DNA of 64,000 nt from Marthasterias glacialis. Its lineage: Eukaryota; Echinodermata; Asteroidea; Forcipulatida; Asteriidae. Positions 11,881-22,839 of the stretch are shown here, piece after piece. The first letter of the stretch is position 1. Each line of letters opens with the position of its first letter. The translations under genes were made by a program, and so were the position numbers. The stretch is from positions 997,001 through 1,061,000 of the forward strand of contig OU452219.1 in the NCBI GenBank assembly GCA_911728455.2, written 5' to 3'. The notes under the pieces were generated by a model that searched no databases, was not told where the DNA came from, and saw nothing but the letters and a program-made list of their open reading frames with translations.

Positions 11881-14800
11881 TAGTAGGGTTGATGGCCTTA
11901 GCTTTCGATCCAAACCGGACCTTCGTCAGAGGCAAAAACCTAAGGCACCACCTTGTTTCTAGGGGCCATAGCAAACGAAGGGTTCAACTTGCCATCAACA
12001 GAGCTTTTGGCATACCCCGCCATACTCTGTTGACCAACACGGGCACCAAGAGAACCCCGACCAATAGAGTTGCTCTGGTCACTACTTTCCACCCTAGGTT
12101 ACCCAAGTTGTCATCTATAATCAATGACAACATGCCAATTCTCCACTCCTCCAACAGGTTGCGCTCAGCAATTTCTGAGCGCCCCATGGTCGCCTTTCGT
12201 CGCCCTAAGAGCCTAGGTGACATTCTAGTTAGAGCAAAACTCCCCCCAGGTACAGGCCAAACTCCCTCCCCACAAGACATACAGGGTTGTCACCACTGCA
12301 CCCGCTCTAAGTGCAAGACTTGTATGTATATCAAACCCACTGTACAGGTTAAAAGCCACAGCACTGGCTTTACCTACAAAATCAAGACCAACTCCCAATG
12401 CCAAACCCCAAATGTCATTTATGTCATATCATGTAAGAGATGTGGAGTACAGTATGTGGGAGAGACAAAGACCAAACTTAGTCTTTGCTTTGCGAACCAT
12501 GTCTCCTCCATAAAGACCAAAAAACTGTACCCAGTATCTATCCACTTTAATAGCCCTAATCATAGTGTTAAAGATGTGGAACTAACTGTCATTGAGGCCT
12601 GCAACGGCGACGATTCACATCGTAAACTCAGAGAATCCCACTGGATTCACAAACTCCGAACAATCCAACCATTCGGATTAAACATAAACACAGGTGTTAA
12701 ATAATTCCTCTTGGCAAATAACTACTTTATTTCCATGCTTTTACATTATCAATATAGTATTCTCATTATAGCCCCCTCTCTATTATTCAATGTTTACACT
12801 TCCACTGCTTTATTTAGGGAGATCACCCTTAATCACCTCCCTCATGTGAGTAAATAATCCTGTCCTTTCATGTCAGCCGCATTTCCCACCATGCAGCTTT
12901 CCTCCTTTGTTCACTAATCTCCTTTTTGTACTAACCGACCACTGGACATCCCATTGTCCACACTGCTGTATTTTGATTGGTCATCAACAATCTCTTTGTC
13001 TGTATTTAATTAACTTTGATTGGTTGTCTTTTTCCCGCCTATTTTGGATACTCTCCATCTATTTTAATCCCAAGGTTTTTCTATAAATGGATCTGTTTTT
13101 ATCATTGTGCTTGTTTTTGCCTCTGACGAAGGTCCGGTTTGGATCGAAAGCTAAGGCCATCAACCCTACTAGTTTTATATATATATATGTATATATATAT
13201 GACAATGCATCTTGGGAAACCGAGTACAGCTTAAAAGGAAAACAAGTGGCTAAGTTGATGTCGACACTCTTCAATTGACATGGTTTTGAATGGTCTAGCA
13301 GTAGGAGGGTTAATTAATTGAGCTTTCCAATGCACATGTGGTAATTTGAAATAAAAATACCAAACAAATTATTAAAATTCACTCAAGTGGACGATTGATA
13401 TAACTTGGGTGTGTGATTTCTCAGGATTTTTCCTGAGTTCAAGATTTTCTCAAAATCTCCTTGAGCCTTCAAATTTTATTGAGAGAAGTAAAGTAGCGAC
13501 CAAAGGGAGAAAGAAATAGTCCACATTGTGTCCAAACCTGTAGTTGTATATTTCAGGTGATGCACAGAGCCTGTAAACCTCGTGATTTGTAACATCTGGG
13601 AGGTTCTGGTTCAAGATTAAGGGGGAACCCAGACCCGCAAGGAATTGACACATTCATCAAATTTCATTTCTGATAACTGGATCCATACCAAGCCAAGGTT
13701 CGTTAATCTTTGTAGTACTACTGAGTCAAACAACATCAAAGACAGGAAAGTGATTTCAAATGCTTTTGGTTAGTTACTGTTGTATTGTTGCTGTGCCTAG
13801 GTAATTTAAAGGATTGCACGACTCAACTAAGTGGGAATGTGGAAGTCCCAAATGTTAGCGATGAAAACGACTTGGATGAGATCGATGTAAGTTGAAGAGT
13901 TTTTATACATGTAGGTGATTAGTTATCCTATTGGTAAACTGATATGTCATTGTGTGAACAAATATTGTCAGTAAGTTTAATTCTTTTTGCTTCTTCTCAC
14001 TTCTAATAACCCACTTTTCAGCTGAAATTCACTCAGTGGTTCAGTTTTTTCCCTTAACAGTTGTCTGGCGGTCAAATGCCAGTTGGAATTTTTGAGGACC
14101 AGTCAACATTCTGTCCCAGTGGTCCTGTCTGGCTAGTTCAATGAATCCACCAGGGTTTAACCCAGTGACTGCATTAATTGTATGGTTTCAAACTCAAGTA
14201 CCACACAAAATGACAGTATTGAAAGAAAAGGTAAAAGATATGGACCAGTGTAAAAGCTGGTGGACCCTTGAAGTGACAAACTACCTGGTCCAGCTGGTCA
14301 GTCACTGAAAACCAAGACTTTATGTCATCAGTAGATGAGATCCAGAGAAGTTTGTCTCAATTCATATGTGGAAGCTTTTTAAAACATAAGTTTTATGTTT
14401 TGATGAAATCTTTTATAAACCATATTTTGTTCTCAGGTCCAAATCTTGTTCGTAATTCCTGCTCACCCTACTGCCTGATATATGTGATGCTCCATGCCCA
14501 AACAAAAACCCCAGGCACTTCCTGCCAAAACTTAAATCTGGGTTTATTTTCTAATCAATTAGATAAGAATAAGACCTTTCAAATATCACTTAATTAGGGC
14601 CTGTAAGGAAAGTATTTCTCAACATGTAGAATGTTAAAGACCTCACATTGATATCATGCCAGATTTTTCAGTCTTAACTTTTAATGCCATTTTCCGTTAG
14701 CTGACTGAGTTTGGCAAAGGGCATCACATATTTTCCATAATATCATAGTCTGGTATCTGATTGTATCATACCCTGATAAAAGTTTGGGTTCTTTTTCCCT

Positions 14801-17800
14801 GTTTGAGTCAACACATTACCTTTATGATGGTTTGTTAACGAGGAAGTGCGACAAATTGGGCTTGGGAAGCTGATTGTACCTAGTGTGATGGGAAAGAAAT
14901 GTTCGATCTGTAGTTCGTAGTTCTCCTAACTAATAAAATATTATTTTGTCTTTGTTTTCTGTATAATGTTGTTAAGCGCCTTGAGCGTCTTTTCAGACGG
15001 ATGCTGGCACTCTAGAAATGCTTAGTATTATTGTTATAGTAGACATTTAACGATTTCCCTTGTGTGGTATAGCGAAATGCAACAAAAATCTACCAATTGT
15101 TGTTCAAAAATCACCATTTGCTTCTCAATATTATCACTCACAGTGCATAAAACATGTTCAGTCTAAATAGTTTACCATGCAAGCTTGCTGGAGGAAGTTC
15201 TTCCCTTGGTAGAGTTATCTTATTACTTATTGAAAAACTGTCTGAACTATTGTTTAAGATTATCGTCACGACAAAGAAGAACACAGAGGAGTCCATAATA
15301 CTCAAGGAGATCATGCGAACCAAAGGAACCAAGCTCATCCGAGAACAATTTGGCAAATACTTCAGTTTCCTGAAAGAGGGTAAGAACATTCAGCAATCGA
15401 TTTGTTTTTATTCATATTTGAGAAAACCTTAAGCAATTTTGTTTTGGTTTTTTTCTTGAAAAGAATCAAAGATAAAGACAGAGGTGACTTTAGGTTATTC
15501 ACATGGTGATGCAACATTAAACTCTTACCAATGGCTATACAAACAATAAAACTGTAGTCTTCCAGTTAACAAATTAACTAGTCCTGTTGTGGTTTGAAGA
15601 GCATGGCAGACAATAGCTGCATGTGACATTGTTGTAAGGGATCAATATACATTTGTATAAGTCTTGCCTTTTTGAACTTTAACATACTGTATTTCTCTTC
15701 CTGTTGTTTTCTTTTAGACGTTTAATTGTGTATTATTATTTGTTGTTTGTTTTGTAGAATGTAGTAAAGGAATGATTCTTCCCTCGGCTGAGATTCAGTC
15801 CAAACCTGGCACATCAATTCCATCAGCATCGCCAAAGGTACCAAGTTCCAGCCCTGCAATCTTTTCACCATATCAGTAATCTGTCTTGTTCTTCTATTGA
15901 ACTAACTCACCTCAGCCCAATTTCATAGAGCTGCTGAAGCACAAAAAAGTAGCTAAGCACAAACAAATTATGCTTACCAAAATAAGTTTACCAGCCAAAA
16001 TACCAAATCACATGTACCATCTGTGACTGGTATCCTGCTGATTTTTGCTCAGCAAAAAATTGTTAAGCAGTATTTTCTGCACAGGCAGCTCTATGAAATT
16101 GGACCCTGGGTAGTGGCCCAATTTCGTTGAGCTGTGCAGACATATAATATGGTGTTTTAGCTGGTAACCCATTTTTGGTAAGCACAATTGTTTTGTGCTA
16201 AGCTAATTTTTGTGCTTCACCAGCTCTGTGAAATTGGACCCTGATATCATCACATGATCAATCTTGCTTGTGCCATTTTGGCAGTCAGACTACCTATAGA
16301 TGCGTTACTGTGCAATGCACATTTTTGGCAATGCATGTACAGTTAGACCAGCACCATATCTTCACATGCATATTGACTCCCAAAATAGCAGACCATGGTC
16401 AGACAGTAGCTGCATGTGACATTAGTGCAAGGGGGTCGACACCAAAAGCTTGATCACTCCGTAACTAAATCAGTAAGGCAGTATACAACAGTGATTGAGG
16501 TACACTACACTGTCACTGTTAACCGTGGTAATGACCTTGGTTGGTGGCTGGCCACTGTTAATGGACCTCCCATCAACCCGGTCATTACCATGCAGTGAAG
16601 AACGGGTGCTCACACTGTTATTAGTTAGTAGTAACTTTTGTTGAATAAATTGAATAAGTGAAAAGAAAATGAATGAAGATTTTCTTTTTCTTGAACCTGA
16701 CACACACTGATGACTGACTCCTATGTCTGTGTCATCACTCATTATTAACCCTATTACTATTGATATACTCTCCTGCCCAACTGGCTCTTTCCACAAAATA
16801 CCACAGGAGACTGTGGAGACCAAGTCCACATGAGGTTTCCTGATAATACCAGTTGTACAAACAGAAGAAAAACGGATGCTAGCCTAAAAGGCATGGTACT
16901 TTAAATATGGCAGTCTTTGGTAACCTGTGTTTAATGTTCCTTGTTTTTTTGTTGTACCGGTCCAGGGTTCATCTCCAGTGGTTCAGCGCCAGAATCAAGT
17001 GAACCAAGAGAATATGAAGAACATCCAGATTGGAGTTAAGATCGACACAAGGACACTCAAGCTGGACGAAGAGTTCAAGTGTACAGCTGAGGAGCTTTAC
17101 CAGACCTTCACAGACCCACAGGTAAAAACTACAACAATTGTGGTTTACAGAAGGACAACTTTTTGTATTTTACATGCATCCCCTGGTTTGTCACAAAACT
17201 ATGGAATTTGTAAACATTAAAGCATCTTTTAAAAGAATATGAACAGATTTGTTTGTGGTGTCCAATAAATTAATTCATCATCATCATCCTTCTCATTGAA
17301 CGGCCAAAGCCGAAGCATTGGCAAGCAGCCTTCACAAGGCCTTTTCGTTCATTAGGAATGGCAGATCTGTCCATACTACATCAAAGTTTTTATATATTAT
17401 GAGTTTGGTGTATGCTTTCACTGGTCTCCCCATGTTTGTCTTTTCACGTGTGGGTGTCCACAAGACGAATCTAGACACTGTCTGAAAGTTTAACTGTGAA
17501 GACAGTATTTTTTCTTACTTTGATTGTGCTCTCATAAAAATTCTGGTCTAGTAAAAGTCTTGAAGCTACAAGTCCTGCATCTTGTGGATTTCTTCCCCCC
17601 ACTTTCGAGCCCTGACTTGGTAATGTTGGCAGTCTTTCTCAACTGTTGTAATTTTCTTTGGACAGAGAGTTTCAGCGTTCACAAGAAGCCAGGTTGTTAT
17701 GGAGCCAGCCGCAGGGGGCAAGTTCAGCTTGTTTGGTGGCAATGTCAGTGGAGAGTTTGTTTCGCTGGTGAGTTTGTATTATCATGATTGTGTATCTTTG

Positions 17801-20426
17801 ACAGAATAATCCTGTTCCCACCTTGCAAGTAAACTCAACATGCTATAGTTACCTATGATATCACATGTTTACAAAAGAGCCACAGAGCCTGGACTTCCTG
17901 CAGGCATGATTTGTACACAGCTCAATTGAACAACACAAAAAAATCTTATATTTTTAATGGAGATCGCACCGTCCGATTTTTATCAACTTTTGATATGAAG
18001 AAAGGGGGCACATCTCAAAACTTGTTCAGCTGTTATTTTTATAACTCATGAATTTATGTGTTAATAATGACACAAAATGTAAACTATCCCGTACGACCAT
18101 TGCAGTATCTTGCCTGCCAGAAAGGCCCTGGATTGTACAAGGTCACTCTTTTTGTAAACAAATGTTACGTGGTCTATAGAGGAATCCAAGTATCTTTAAT
18201 GTGCCATTATTTCTTGGTAGGCACTATTCAATTCATTCCACCCAGAATAATTTAGCTGTTAATTAACTTTGTGATTTTCAGGGAAAACCCTTTGAAAATT
18301 AAAGAGTCTCCTGTGGTTTATATTTCTTGAGGGTCAGATATACAAATATTGACTACTTTCAGTGCTATAATTAAAACTATGACTCCCAAGGTAATCCGTA
18401 GCGTGTTCTATTTTCTGAGTCAAAGCCAAGGAAAAGTAGAACGGTCTAGGGATCATCGAGGGAGGCGTAGTTTTATCCATAGCAGGAGTAAAAGCAGTCA
18501 ATATTTGTTTTCTAACTCCCCATACATATATTGTGCCTAGACGTCTAGGTACCAAGAAACTGCTGTTGCTACGGGTATCTATAGTACATTGGTAGCTATG
18601 TATAGTACATTGGTAGCTATGGGTATAGTACATTGGTAGCTATGGATATAGTACATTGGTTGCTATGGGATAGTATATTGGTTGCTACGGGATAGTATAT
18701 TGGTTGCTACGGGTGTAGCCGCATTGGTTTGCACGGCTTTCTAGTAAAAATAAGACATGTCATGTGACACACTGTAAACCAATCAAAAGGCAGAATCTTT
18801 GGAAGGGGTGTTATATTACTAAATTACTTACTTACTTACTAAGTCCTCTTCGTCCCCCTTGGGACATAAGGCCGCTATATTACTAAATGCTCGACTGTAT
18901 TTGGACATATCAAGACTAAATAAGTTTCACTATTCCTGATGTTAAACTTGCATCTTTTAAACATATAAGGGAGGAATGCGAAATTAAAAAAAGGTGTAAC
19001 CCAGGGTTGAACTTGGTTTCCACATTGGACCTTGGAAACCCTGGGTGTAACACAGGGTTCAAGCTGAGTTACAGCATATTTCATTTTGTAGTCCTATTTT
19101 TGAGTGGATTGTCCAGTGAGGATCTGGCCTCCTTTTAATGAATACAATTTTATTTGTTATGTCTTGACCTCTTCATGTACATTTTTACGTTGTTTTGTAA
19201 AAACAAATCCAATTTGGTTTCGGGCTGCGATTCGTGTTTGTTTAAATATAATAGTAATAAACTTTCTCAATTGAGATTCATTTACAACCTTGTAGTGCTA
19301 AACCACTTGCAAGTGGACAAGATATAAAATCTTAAAATGTTGCAAAGTTGAGCCGTCACCTACAATCGTAACCCAAGGGTTTCATCAAAAGTTAATTATG
19401 CAGTCTTCAACACAGGACATGATTTCTAAGTCTTTGATTTTTTGACTCGTTTATCTTCAGGAGCCTTGCAAAATTGTCCAACGTTGGAGATTTAAGAGCT
19501 GGCCAGATGGTAAGTTTATTTTATCAACCCTAATCCCCATCATGTGTCTTCTAGACACCCTACTAAATGCATCAAAAGGCAACTCAGTGGAAATGAAAAC
19601 CCTGCTAACTATAGCAAAATGTAGCAGAGGATTTTGTCGCATTGTGAAGTGAACTGGTTTACAACAGCCTTGGCACTGGGCATTTACTCTGCAACATGCA
19701 CCAATATTCATTGAAGTTTGCGCATGGACATTTCAAGACCAGGTGGAACCTTGCTATAAGGTCAAAGACCCTTCTCCTACTCTGCTCCACTTTTATGGAA
19801 CAATGTACCTGTTCATATTCGTCGAGCTGATTCTGTGAACCATTTTAAATCTCTGTTGAAAACTCATTTGTTTGAATCTGTTTATTTGTAGTCTTACTTT
19901 CTCTCATTGTTTATTTTGTTGTTCTATGCGCTTAGAGGCTTTTGCATTAGGCGCTTTACAAATGTCTATTATTATTATTATAAGCAGCACAGTGCAACAC
20001 AGTATGGCCTTTGAGATGACTGCTGAATGCAACAAACTACAACAACTTAATCCATTTGGTGCATTTCGTTGTATTTGGCAGGGATAGAGTTAAGGATATT
20101 GTACAATTTTGTTCTTGTTATAAAATCATCACAATCACAAACACATTGTGTTTGTTTGAATTAAAATAAAGGTATAGAAAATGTCTAAAAAGTAAACTAG
20201 ATGTTTTAGAAAATTCATTAATTCTTTCTCGCCATTTCTTGTTTCTGATACAGCCCACTACTCAACAGTCACGATCGAGTTAACCCAGAAATCAGACTGC
20301 ACAAAGTTAACCCTAACTCAAGTTGGTGTCCCGTCAGCAGACTTTGACAGGACGAAAAACAACTGGAGGACTTACTACTGGAAAGCCATCATGAGCACAT
20401 TTGGTTTTGGGGCACAGTTGTTTTGA
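6612..20426 (+). CDS. AHSA1: Activator of Hsp90 ATPase (AHA1), 10 coding exons
   Basis: Co-chaperone that binds Hsp90 and stimulates its ATPase in the cytosol. Coding exons: 6612-6691, 10442-10521, 11407-11517, 13801-13886, 15259-15379, 15758-15837, 16966-17121, 17666-17767, 19461-19509, 20254-20426. They sum to 1038 nt (345 aa; human AHSA1 is 338). All introns are GT-AG with matching phases. The N-terminus MAKWGEGDPRWIVEERLDA followed by NVNNWHWTERD is the family hallmark, and this fixes the start. The N-terminal Aha1 domain covers roughly residues 30-165 (KLIFFYEWNIKLGWKG, VPNVSDEND, KGMILP). The C-terminal AHSA1/SRPBCC domain covers about 205-345 (GNVSGEFV, RWRFKSWPD, ending TFGFGAQLF). 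Introns 1, 3, 6 and 9 carry the mobile elements listed separately. The open frame is intact, so this is expected to be a functional gene. Confidence 0.97.
7138..8084. mobile_element. Foldback element B inserted in A
   Basis: A giant palindrome of 947 bp: left arm 7138-7568, right arm 7656-8084, ends TAGTTGCGATAATCG and CGATTATCGCAACTA. It is flanked by the 9-bp duplication CAACGAACC at 7129-7137 and 8085-8093. The arms are nearly identical over about 430 bp. The central spacer (7569-7655) carries tandem TGTACA units and a G-rich stretch. Open frames here are mirror images on both strands and not genes. A 69-bp mini-version with the same ends is at 29320-29388. Confidence 0.93.
8095..8751. mobile_element. 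Foldback element C inserted in the duplication left by B
   Basis: A palindrome of 657 bp: left arm 8095-8402, loop 8403-8443, right arm 8444-8751, ends TACTCCTAGAACTATGAGG and its complement. It is flanked by the 9-bp duplication AACGAACCC at 8086-8094 and 8752-8760, one base shifted from the target used by B. The arms are almost identical, so the insertion is young. The left arm through the loop holds a 44-codon open frame beginning MATGVAKLTGM, which is noted only as a curiosity. Confidence 0.93.
9640..10441 (+). other. AHSA1 intron 1, distal part: nothing recognised
   Basis: A/T-rich intron sequence up to the acceptor at 10440-10441. No repeat structure, open frame with domain content or RNA gene is seen. 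Confidence 0.6.
10920..11275 (+). repeat. Dispersed repeat, copy 1 (copies at 17535-17615 and 61755-62155)
   Basis: Shared landmarks are CGGGCCAGTAAACTCATG (also repeated locally around 10945-10990), CTTCTCTTAGTGCTTGTTCAAA, TGGTCTTGTAAA and TTTTGAGCTACAAGCCCTG. The same order occurs at 61755-62155, and the 3' part alone at 17535-17615. No termini or coding content were resolved. Confidence 0.7.
11636..11825 (+). mobile_element. CR1/L2-like LINE 3' fragment
   Basis: A short frame reads APRMWHHLPLNIRQ then SSSITILKIWLESLLFSSAY, the typical C-terminal wording of CR1/L2-like ORF2 proteins, followed by a short 3' UTR ending in TTGATTGATTAATTGATT. It is a dead 5'-truncated insertion in AHSA1 intron 3. 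Confidence 0.7.
11895..11933 (-). ncRNA. Hammerhead ribozyme-like motif (left terminal segment)
   Basis: The minus strand carries the same core as the copy at 13119-13157: CTGACGA, a 5-bp stem II with 5-nt loop, GAAA, then TA, closed by GCCT/AGGC as stem I. See the right copy for the reading and caveats. Confidence 0.5.
11940..12704 (+). CDS. Penelope-like element GIY-YIG endonuclease domain (partial ORF)
   Basis: The open frame ends at 12704. Its first 17 codons (from 11889) are only translated terminal repeat, so the element-derived coding part begins near 11940. Features in order: linker with ISERPMVAFRRPKSLGDILV, the Cys-rich CHHCTRSKCKTC, then the GIY-YIG core (NVIYVISCKRCGVQYVGE, Tyr pair spaced as in Penelope endonucleases), HFNSPNHSVKD and a terminal LNINTGVK. 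The RT domain that normally precedes it is missing, so the copy is not autonomous. The frame is uninterrupted, implying recent insertion. Confidence 0.85.
   Translation, partial: LRHHLVSRGHSKRRVQLAINRAFGIPRHTLLTNTGTKRTPTNRVALVTTFHPRLPKLSSIINDNMPILHSSNRLRSAISERPMVAFRRPKSLGDILVRAKLPPGTGQTPSPQDIQGCHHCTRSKCKTCMYIKPTVQVKSHSTGFTYKIKTNSQCQTPNVIYVISCKRCGVQYVGETKTKLSLCFANHVSSIKTKKLYPVSIHFNSPNHSVKDVELTVIEACNGDDSHRKLRESHWIHKLRTIQPFGLNINTGVK
13119..13157 (+). ncRNA. Hammerhead ribozyme-like motif (right terminal segment)
   Basis: Reading: stem I 5' strand GCCT (13119-13122), CTGACGA core (13123-13129), stem II GGTCC/GGATC (13131-13135, 13141-13145) with loop GGTTT, GAAA (13146-13149), GC, then TA (13152-13153) as predicted cleavage position, and stem I 3' strand AGGC (13154-13157). 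Stem III would be a single A-U pair, as in the minimal forms described from Penelope-like elements that work as dimers. One extra unpaired A at 13130 is a weakness. Activity is not proven. Confidence 0.5.
14950..15045 (+). repeat. LINE 3' tail fragment
   Basis: Sequence with AAGCGCCTTGAGCG, CTGGCACTCTAGAAATGC and a TATTATTGTTAT ending, matching the style of CR1/L2-like 3' tails elsewhere in the window. There is no coding portion. Confidence 0.45.
15912..16110. repeat. MITE, 'CCCAATTTCATAGAGCTGCT' family
   Basis: Terminal inverted repeats AGCCCAATTTCATAGAGCTG and its complement ending GGACCCTGGG. The interior has AAGCACAA, GCTTACCA and a TGGCTGGTA-like core. A second diverged copy follows directly at 16113-16243, and others are at 34714-34819 and 43681-43877. 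Confidence 0.7.
16113..16243. repeat. MITE, same family, second copy
   Basis: Begins GGCCCAATTTCGTTGAGCTG and ends CTCTGTGAAATTGGACC. It is shorter than its neighbour and lies next to it in AHSA1 intron 6. Confidence 0.65.
16268..16455 (+). repeat. Dispersed repeat related to 21960-22140
   Basis: Shares ordered blocks with 21960-22140: ATTTTGGCAGTCA/ATTTTAGGGAGTCAA, a central CATGTACAGTTAG-like part, GACTCCCA(A/T)AAT, GCAGACAG and GCATGTGACATT(A/G)GTGCAAGG. A fragment also occurs at 15600-15645. The ends of the element are not resolved. Confidence 0.5.
18565..18728 (+). repeat. Minisatellite, about 22-25 bp units
   Basis: About seven imperfect units around ATAGTACATTGGTAGCTATG, changing to ATAGTATATTGGTTGCTACG in later units, so there are two subtypes in order. 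It lies in AHSA1 intron 8. Confidence 0.8.
19755..19985 (+). mobile_element. CR1/L2-like LINE 3' fragment
   Basis: A short frame reads RPFSYSAPLLWNNVPVHIRR then ADSVNHFKSLLKTHLF and stops; this is the conserved C-terminus of CR1/L2-like ORF2. A 3' UTR follows with GCGCTTAGAGGCTTTTGCATT, GCGCTTTACAAATG and (TAT)n. 5'-truncated, in AHSA1 intron 9. Confidence 0.75.
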
Positions 20427-20594
20427 TGTCGGCTCTTGGGTTGGCCGACAGTAGGACCCAAACTTAATGGTCTATTTATGTGTACATAAACAAAAGTGCA
20501 GATATGTGTAATTTGTTTTTTAAATAGCGCCAAGATATTTACTTGGGAAAATTGAATTCGTGGTTGTCGGGGGAGGGGGGGGAGGTGATTATAA

Positions 20595-20600
20595 AATAAA
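20595..20600 (+). terminator. Candidate AHSA1 poly(A) signal
   Basis: AATAAA lies 169 bases after the AHSA1 stop codon, just past a G-rich tract (20568-20583). Another AATAAATAA occurs near 20638. Confidence 0.5.
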
Positions 20601-20804
20601 AGTGTGATTTAAATTATGTGTTTGAAATCATGTTATTAATAAATAATCATTGACAAGTGGCTTTGTTAGTAATCACAAACAATGCAAGTAACTCCCGTTT
20701 TAGAATAAACCAAGCCCCTCGTGATCCTTGCTGGGAAAAGGAGTGCTGATTAATACAATGGATCAGTGCTGATATATAAAGATAAATGATCCATGCTCAA
20801 GCAT

Positions 20805-21160
20805 TGCATTTTGACCTTGTAGATGGCCACAAAAATGTTGTTTTTGAAACAATTATCCCGGCCAAGAAAATGTGAACCACGGTCATGCCCGCTGCTGTAA
20901 GTCATTTCGGCTGCATTTTGTCTTTGTGTCGCAAGGCACCTTGCTGAAATTGAGCAGGCAGTACGCAGAGTTTATTTGTTGTGCTCCATACACACATTCT
21001 TTAATTTAATACTTTGTCATTATTCATTGATGGTTTTTTGTTTGTTCAGTATCTCATTTGAAAGTTAATAACTTTGGTCATCCTACAAAAATAGCATTTC
21101 GACATTTGGATTCATTTTTCAAGTTAAAATCGGTTGAGCAAGGATCATAACTTCAACAAA
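20805..21160 (+). repeat. Dispersed repeat, inverted copy at 58130-58510
   Basis: Ordered landmarks (GTGAACCACGGTCATGCCCG, TGCATTTTGTCTTTGTGTCG, GCAAGGCACCTTGC, TATCTCATTTGAAAGTTAAT, GGATTCATTTTTCAAG) all recur in reverse complement at 58130-58510, about 37 kb away. No coding content. The ends are not sharply defined. Confidence 0.7.
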
Positions 21161-21959
21161 AAATTGATAATAAAGTCTGGATGAAATATTATTAATCGAA
21201 AGCTATCGACAGGTAATGTTTTTACTGGAAAAATGGAAATCACTCATAGTTTCACACTTGTCAATTTCATGTTTACAAATGTTATATTGATCATAGGTAA
21301 TCAGTTTTTCTGCATGATTCTTGTGACTTGATATGTTAACATTTGGCAAAACAAGTTTCAACTTATCAAATCACAAAATTCAGATAGAAAACCACATCTC
21401 TGACACCCATTATTTATGGTGGACCTGTGAAATCACCCATAGGCATAATCACAAACTTCCTTCCTTCATCAGTGGGTTATACACACACAGCTAATAATGG
21501 GCCTCGATGGAATTTGGTGCTCAACTTCAACTTCCTGCCAAGTAGCTTTGTCCATTTATGAAATAAAAGAAGTTTCCTCACTTAACAAGCTCAAGATCCC
21601 AGTGCAATGTTATATCTCTATCAATAAACCTGTAGATTCTAATGGAATTACTACTACATGTAACACTGTACTTACCTCAATACTGCATGCCAGTTATCAT
21701 TGATTTCGATAACTGCACCCATAACTGGATAACTGTACCCATCAAAAGGTCAATGAACTTTTTATTGTTAGTTTCTTGTCAACCTCTCTCTGAAAGTTGA
21801 AGAGGGAATTTTATGTATTCATTAATTTTTAACCGTGTCAAATTACATGCCTGTTGTCAATGGCTAAATTTCCCGTTCTTTTTCAAGGGTTTCAAATTTA
21901 CGCTACAGACTAAGGATGACAATTCCATGTATTGACCCAATTCACCCAACGTCATCATC

Positions 21960-22140
21960 ACAATAATCTTGGATGCACCATTTTAGGGAGTCAATGTACC
22001 AGTGTTGTACAGTGTAGTGCGCATTTTAGGCTTCACGCCGTTTACACACTTACCATCGACTCCCATAATGGCATGCCTGGCAGACAGCAGCCGCGGGTGA
22101 CATTGGTACAAGGAGTCAGAAGACGCATTATTCCGAGTCA
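21960..22140 (+). repeat. Dispersed repeat related to 16268-16455
   Basis: Same ordered blocks as the copy in AHSA1 intron 6. Around it, 21160-21960 shows no recognisable gene or repeat structure. Confidence 0.5.
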
Positions 22141-22255
22141 TTTTGGGGGAATGCTTTCAAAAAATATGTAATTTCTTGTTTAAATAATGAGTAATGAATA
22201 TTTTCCATGCTAGGCCATGGGCGCTGACAAGAAACTAACGTCAGTTTTCATTGTC

Positions 22256-22402
22256 CCAATGGGAGACTTTTGAGGACACTAGGTGGCAGCAGACTTACCA
22301 GGTAAATCCATTATTCCAGGAAATGTGCACATGCTCAGAACTACACAATGGAAATTTACCTGGTAGGTCTGCTGCCACCTAGTGTTCTCAGGTCTCCCGA
22401 TG
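22256..22402. repeat. MITE, 'CAATGGGAGAC' family, copy 1
   Basis: Inverted ends CCAATGGGAGACTTTTGAGG and its diverged complement. The inner arms GGTGGCAGCAGACTTACCAG and complement surround a loop with TGTGCACATGCTCAGAA. The same arms occur at 25338-25450, 36788-36925 and 60018-60151. Confidence 0.8.
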
Positions 22403-22839
22403 TGTAGTGATTTTTAGAGTTGGCAACCATATTTGATGCAAATGGTTCGGCTGTGAAATACTCCAAAACAAGTTCTCCAAAATCCTGCACTTGGTTTCTG
22501 AAGGGTTTGCACTGGCTGTGGTTAAACCTGATGCTAGAATTAACAGGCATTTTTTACATCTTGTTCAAACCTTTCTGTGTAATATTGATGTGAAATCACT
22601 ATAATATTTTTATAGGATATATGAATGCATAGGAATATGACTAAACTGATTGCAATTTCACGCTTTTTTTTTGTGTTGACAAAATAAAATGTGCTGAAAC
22701 TTTAACATTTAAGATTGCGGATATCTCTTTGTTCCTGAGGACAGTGTCAAAGACCAGTGAAGCACACCCAGGGCTGGGAATGATTGCTGAGAAAAAAGGT
22801 CTGAAACTTAAGAGTCCAAATTTAGGTGGCATGTGTAAT

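Larger units (their letters stand above)
11872..13180 (+). mobile_element. Penelope-like retroelement, 5'-truncated, bracketed by inverted terminal segments
   Basis: About 1.3 kb in AHSA1 intron 3. It is flanked by inverted segments of about 68 bp (11872-11939 and 13113-13180) which themselves abut (AT)n tracts. Inside are the C-terminal linker and GIY-YIG endonuclease of a Penelope-like element; the reverse transcriptase is absent. Each inverted segment carries a hammerhead-like motif, as reported for this retroelement class. Confidence 0.85.

Noticed and set aside
15138..15389. 83-codon minus-strand frame
   Set aside because: It is antisense to AHSA1 exon 5, which is supported by homology and splice sites.
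18985..19075. Inverted CAGGGTT motifs around 'GTAACCCAGGGTTGAAC'
   Set aside because: Arms are short and imperfect and could be chance; no related copy was found in the window.
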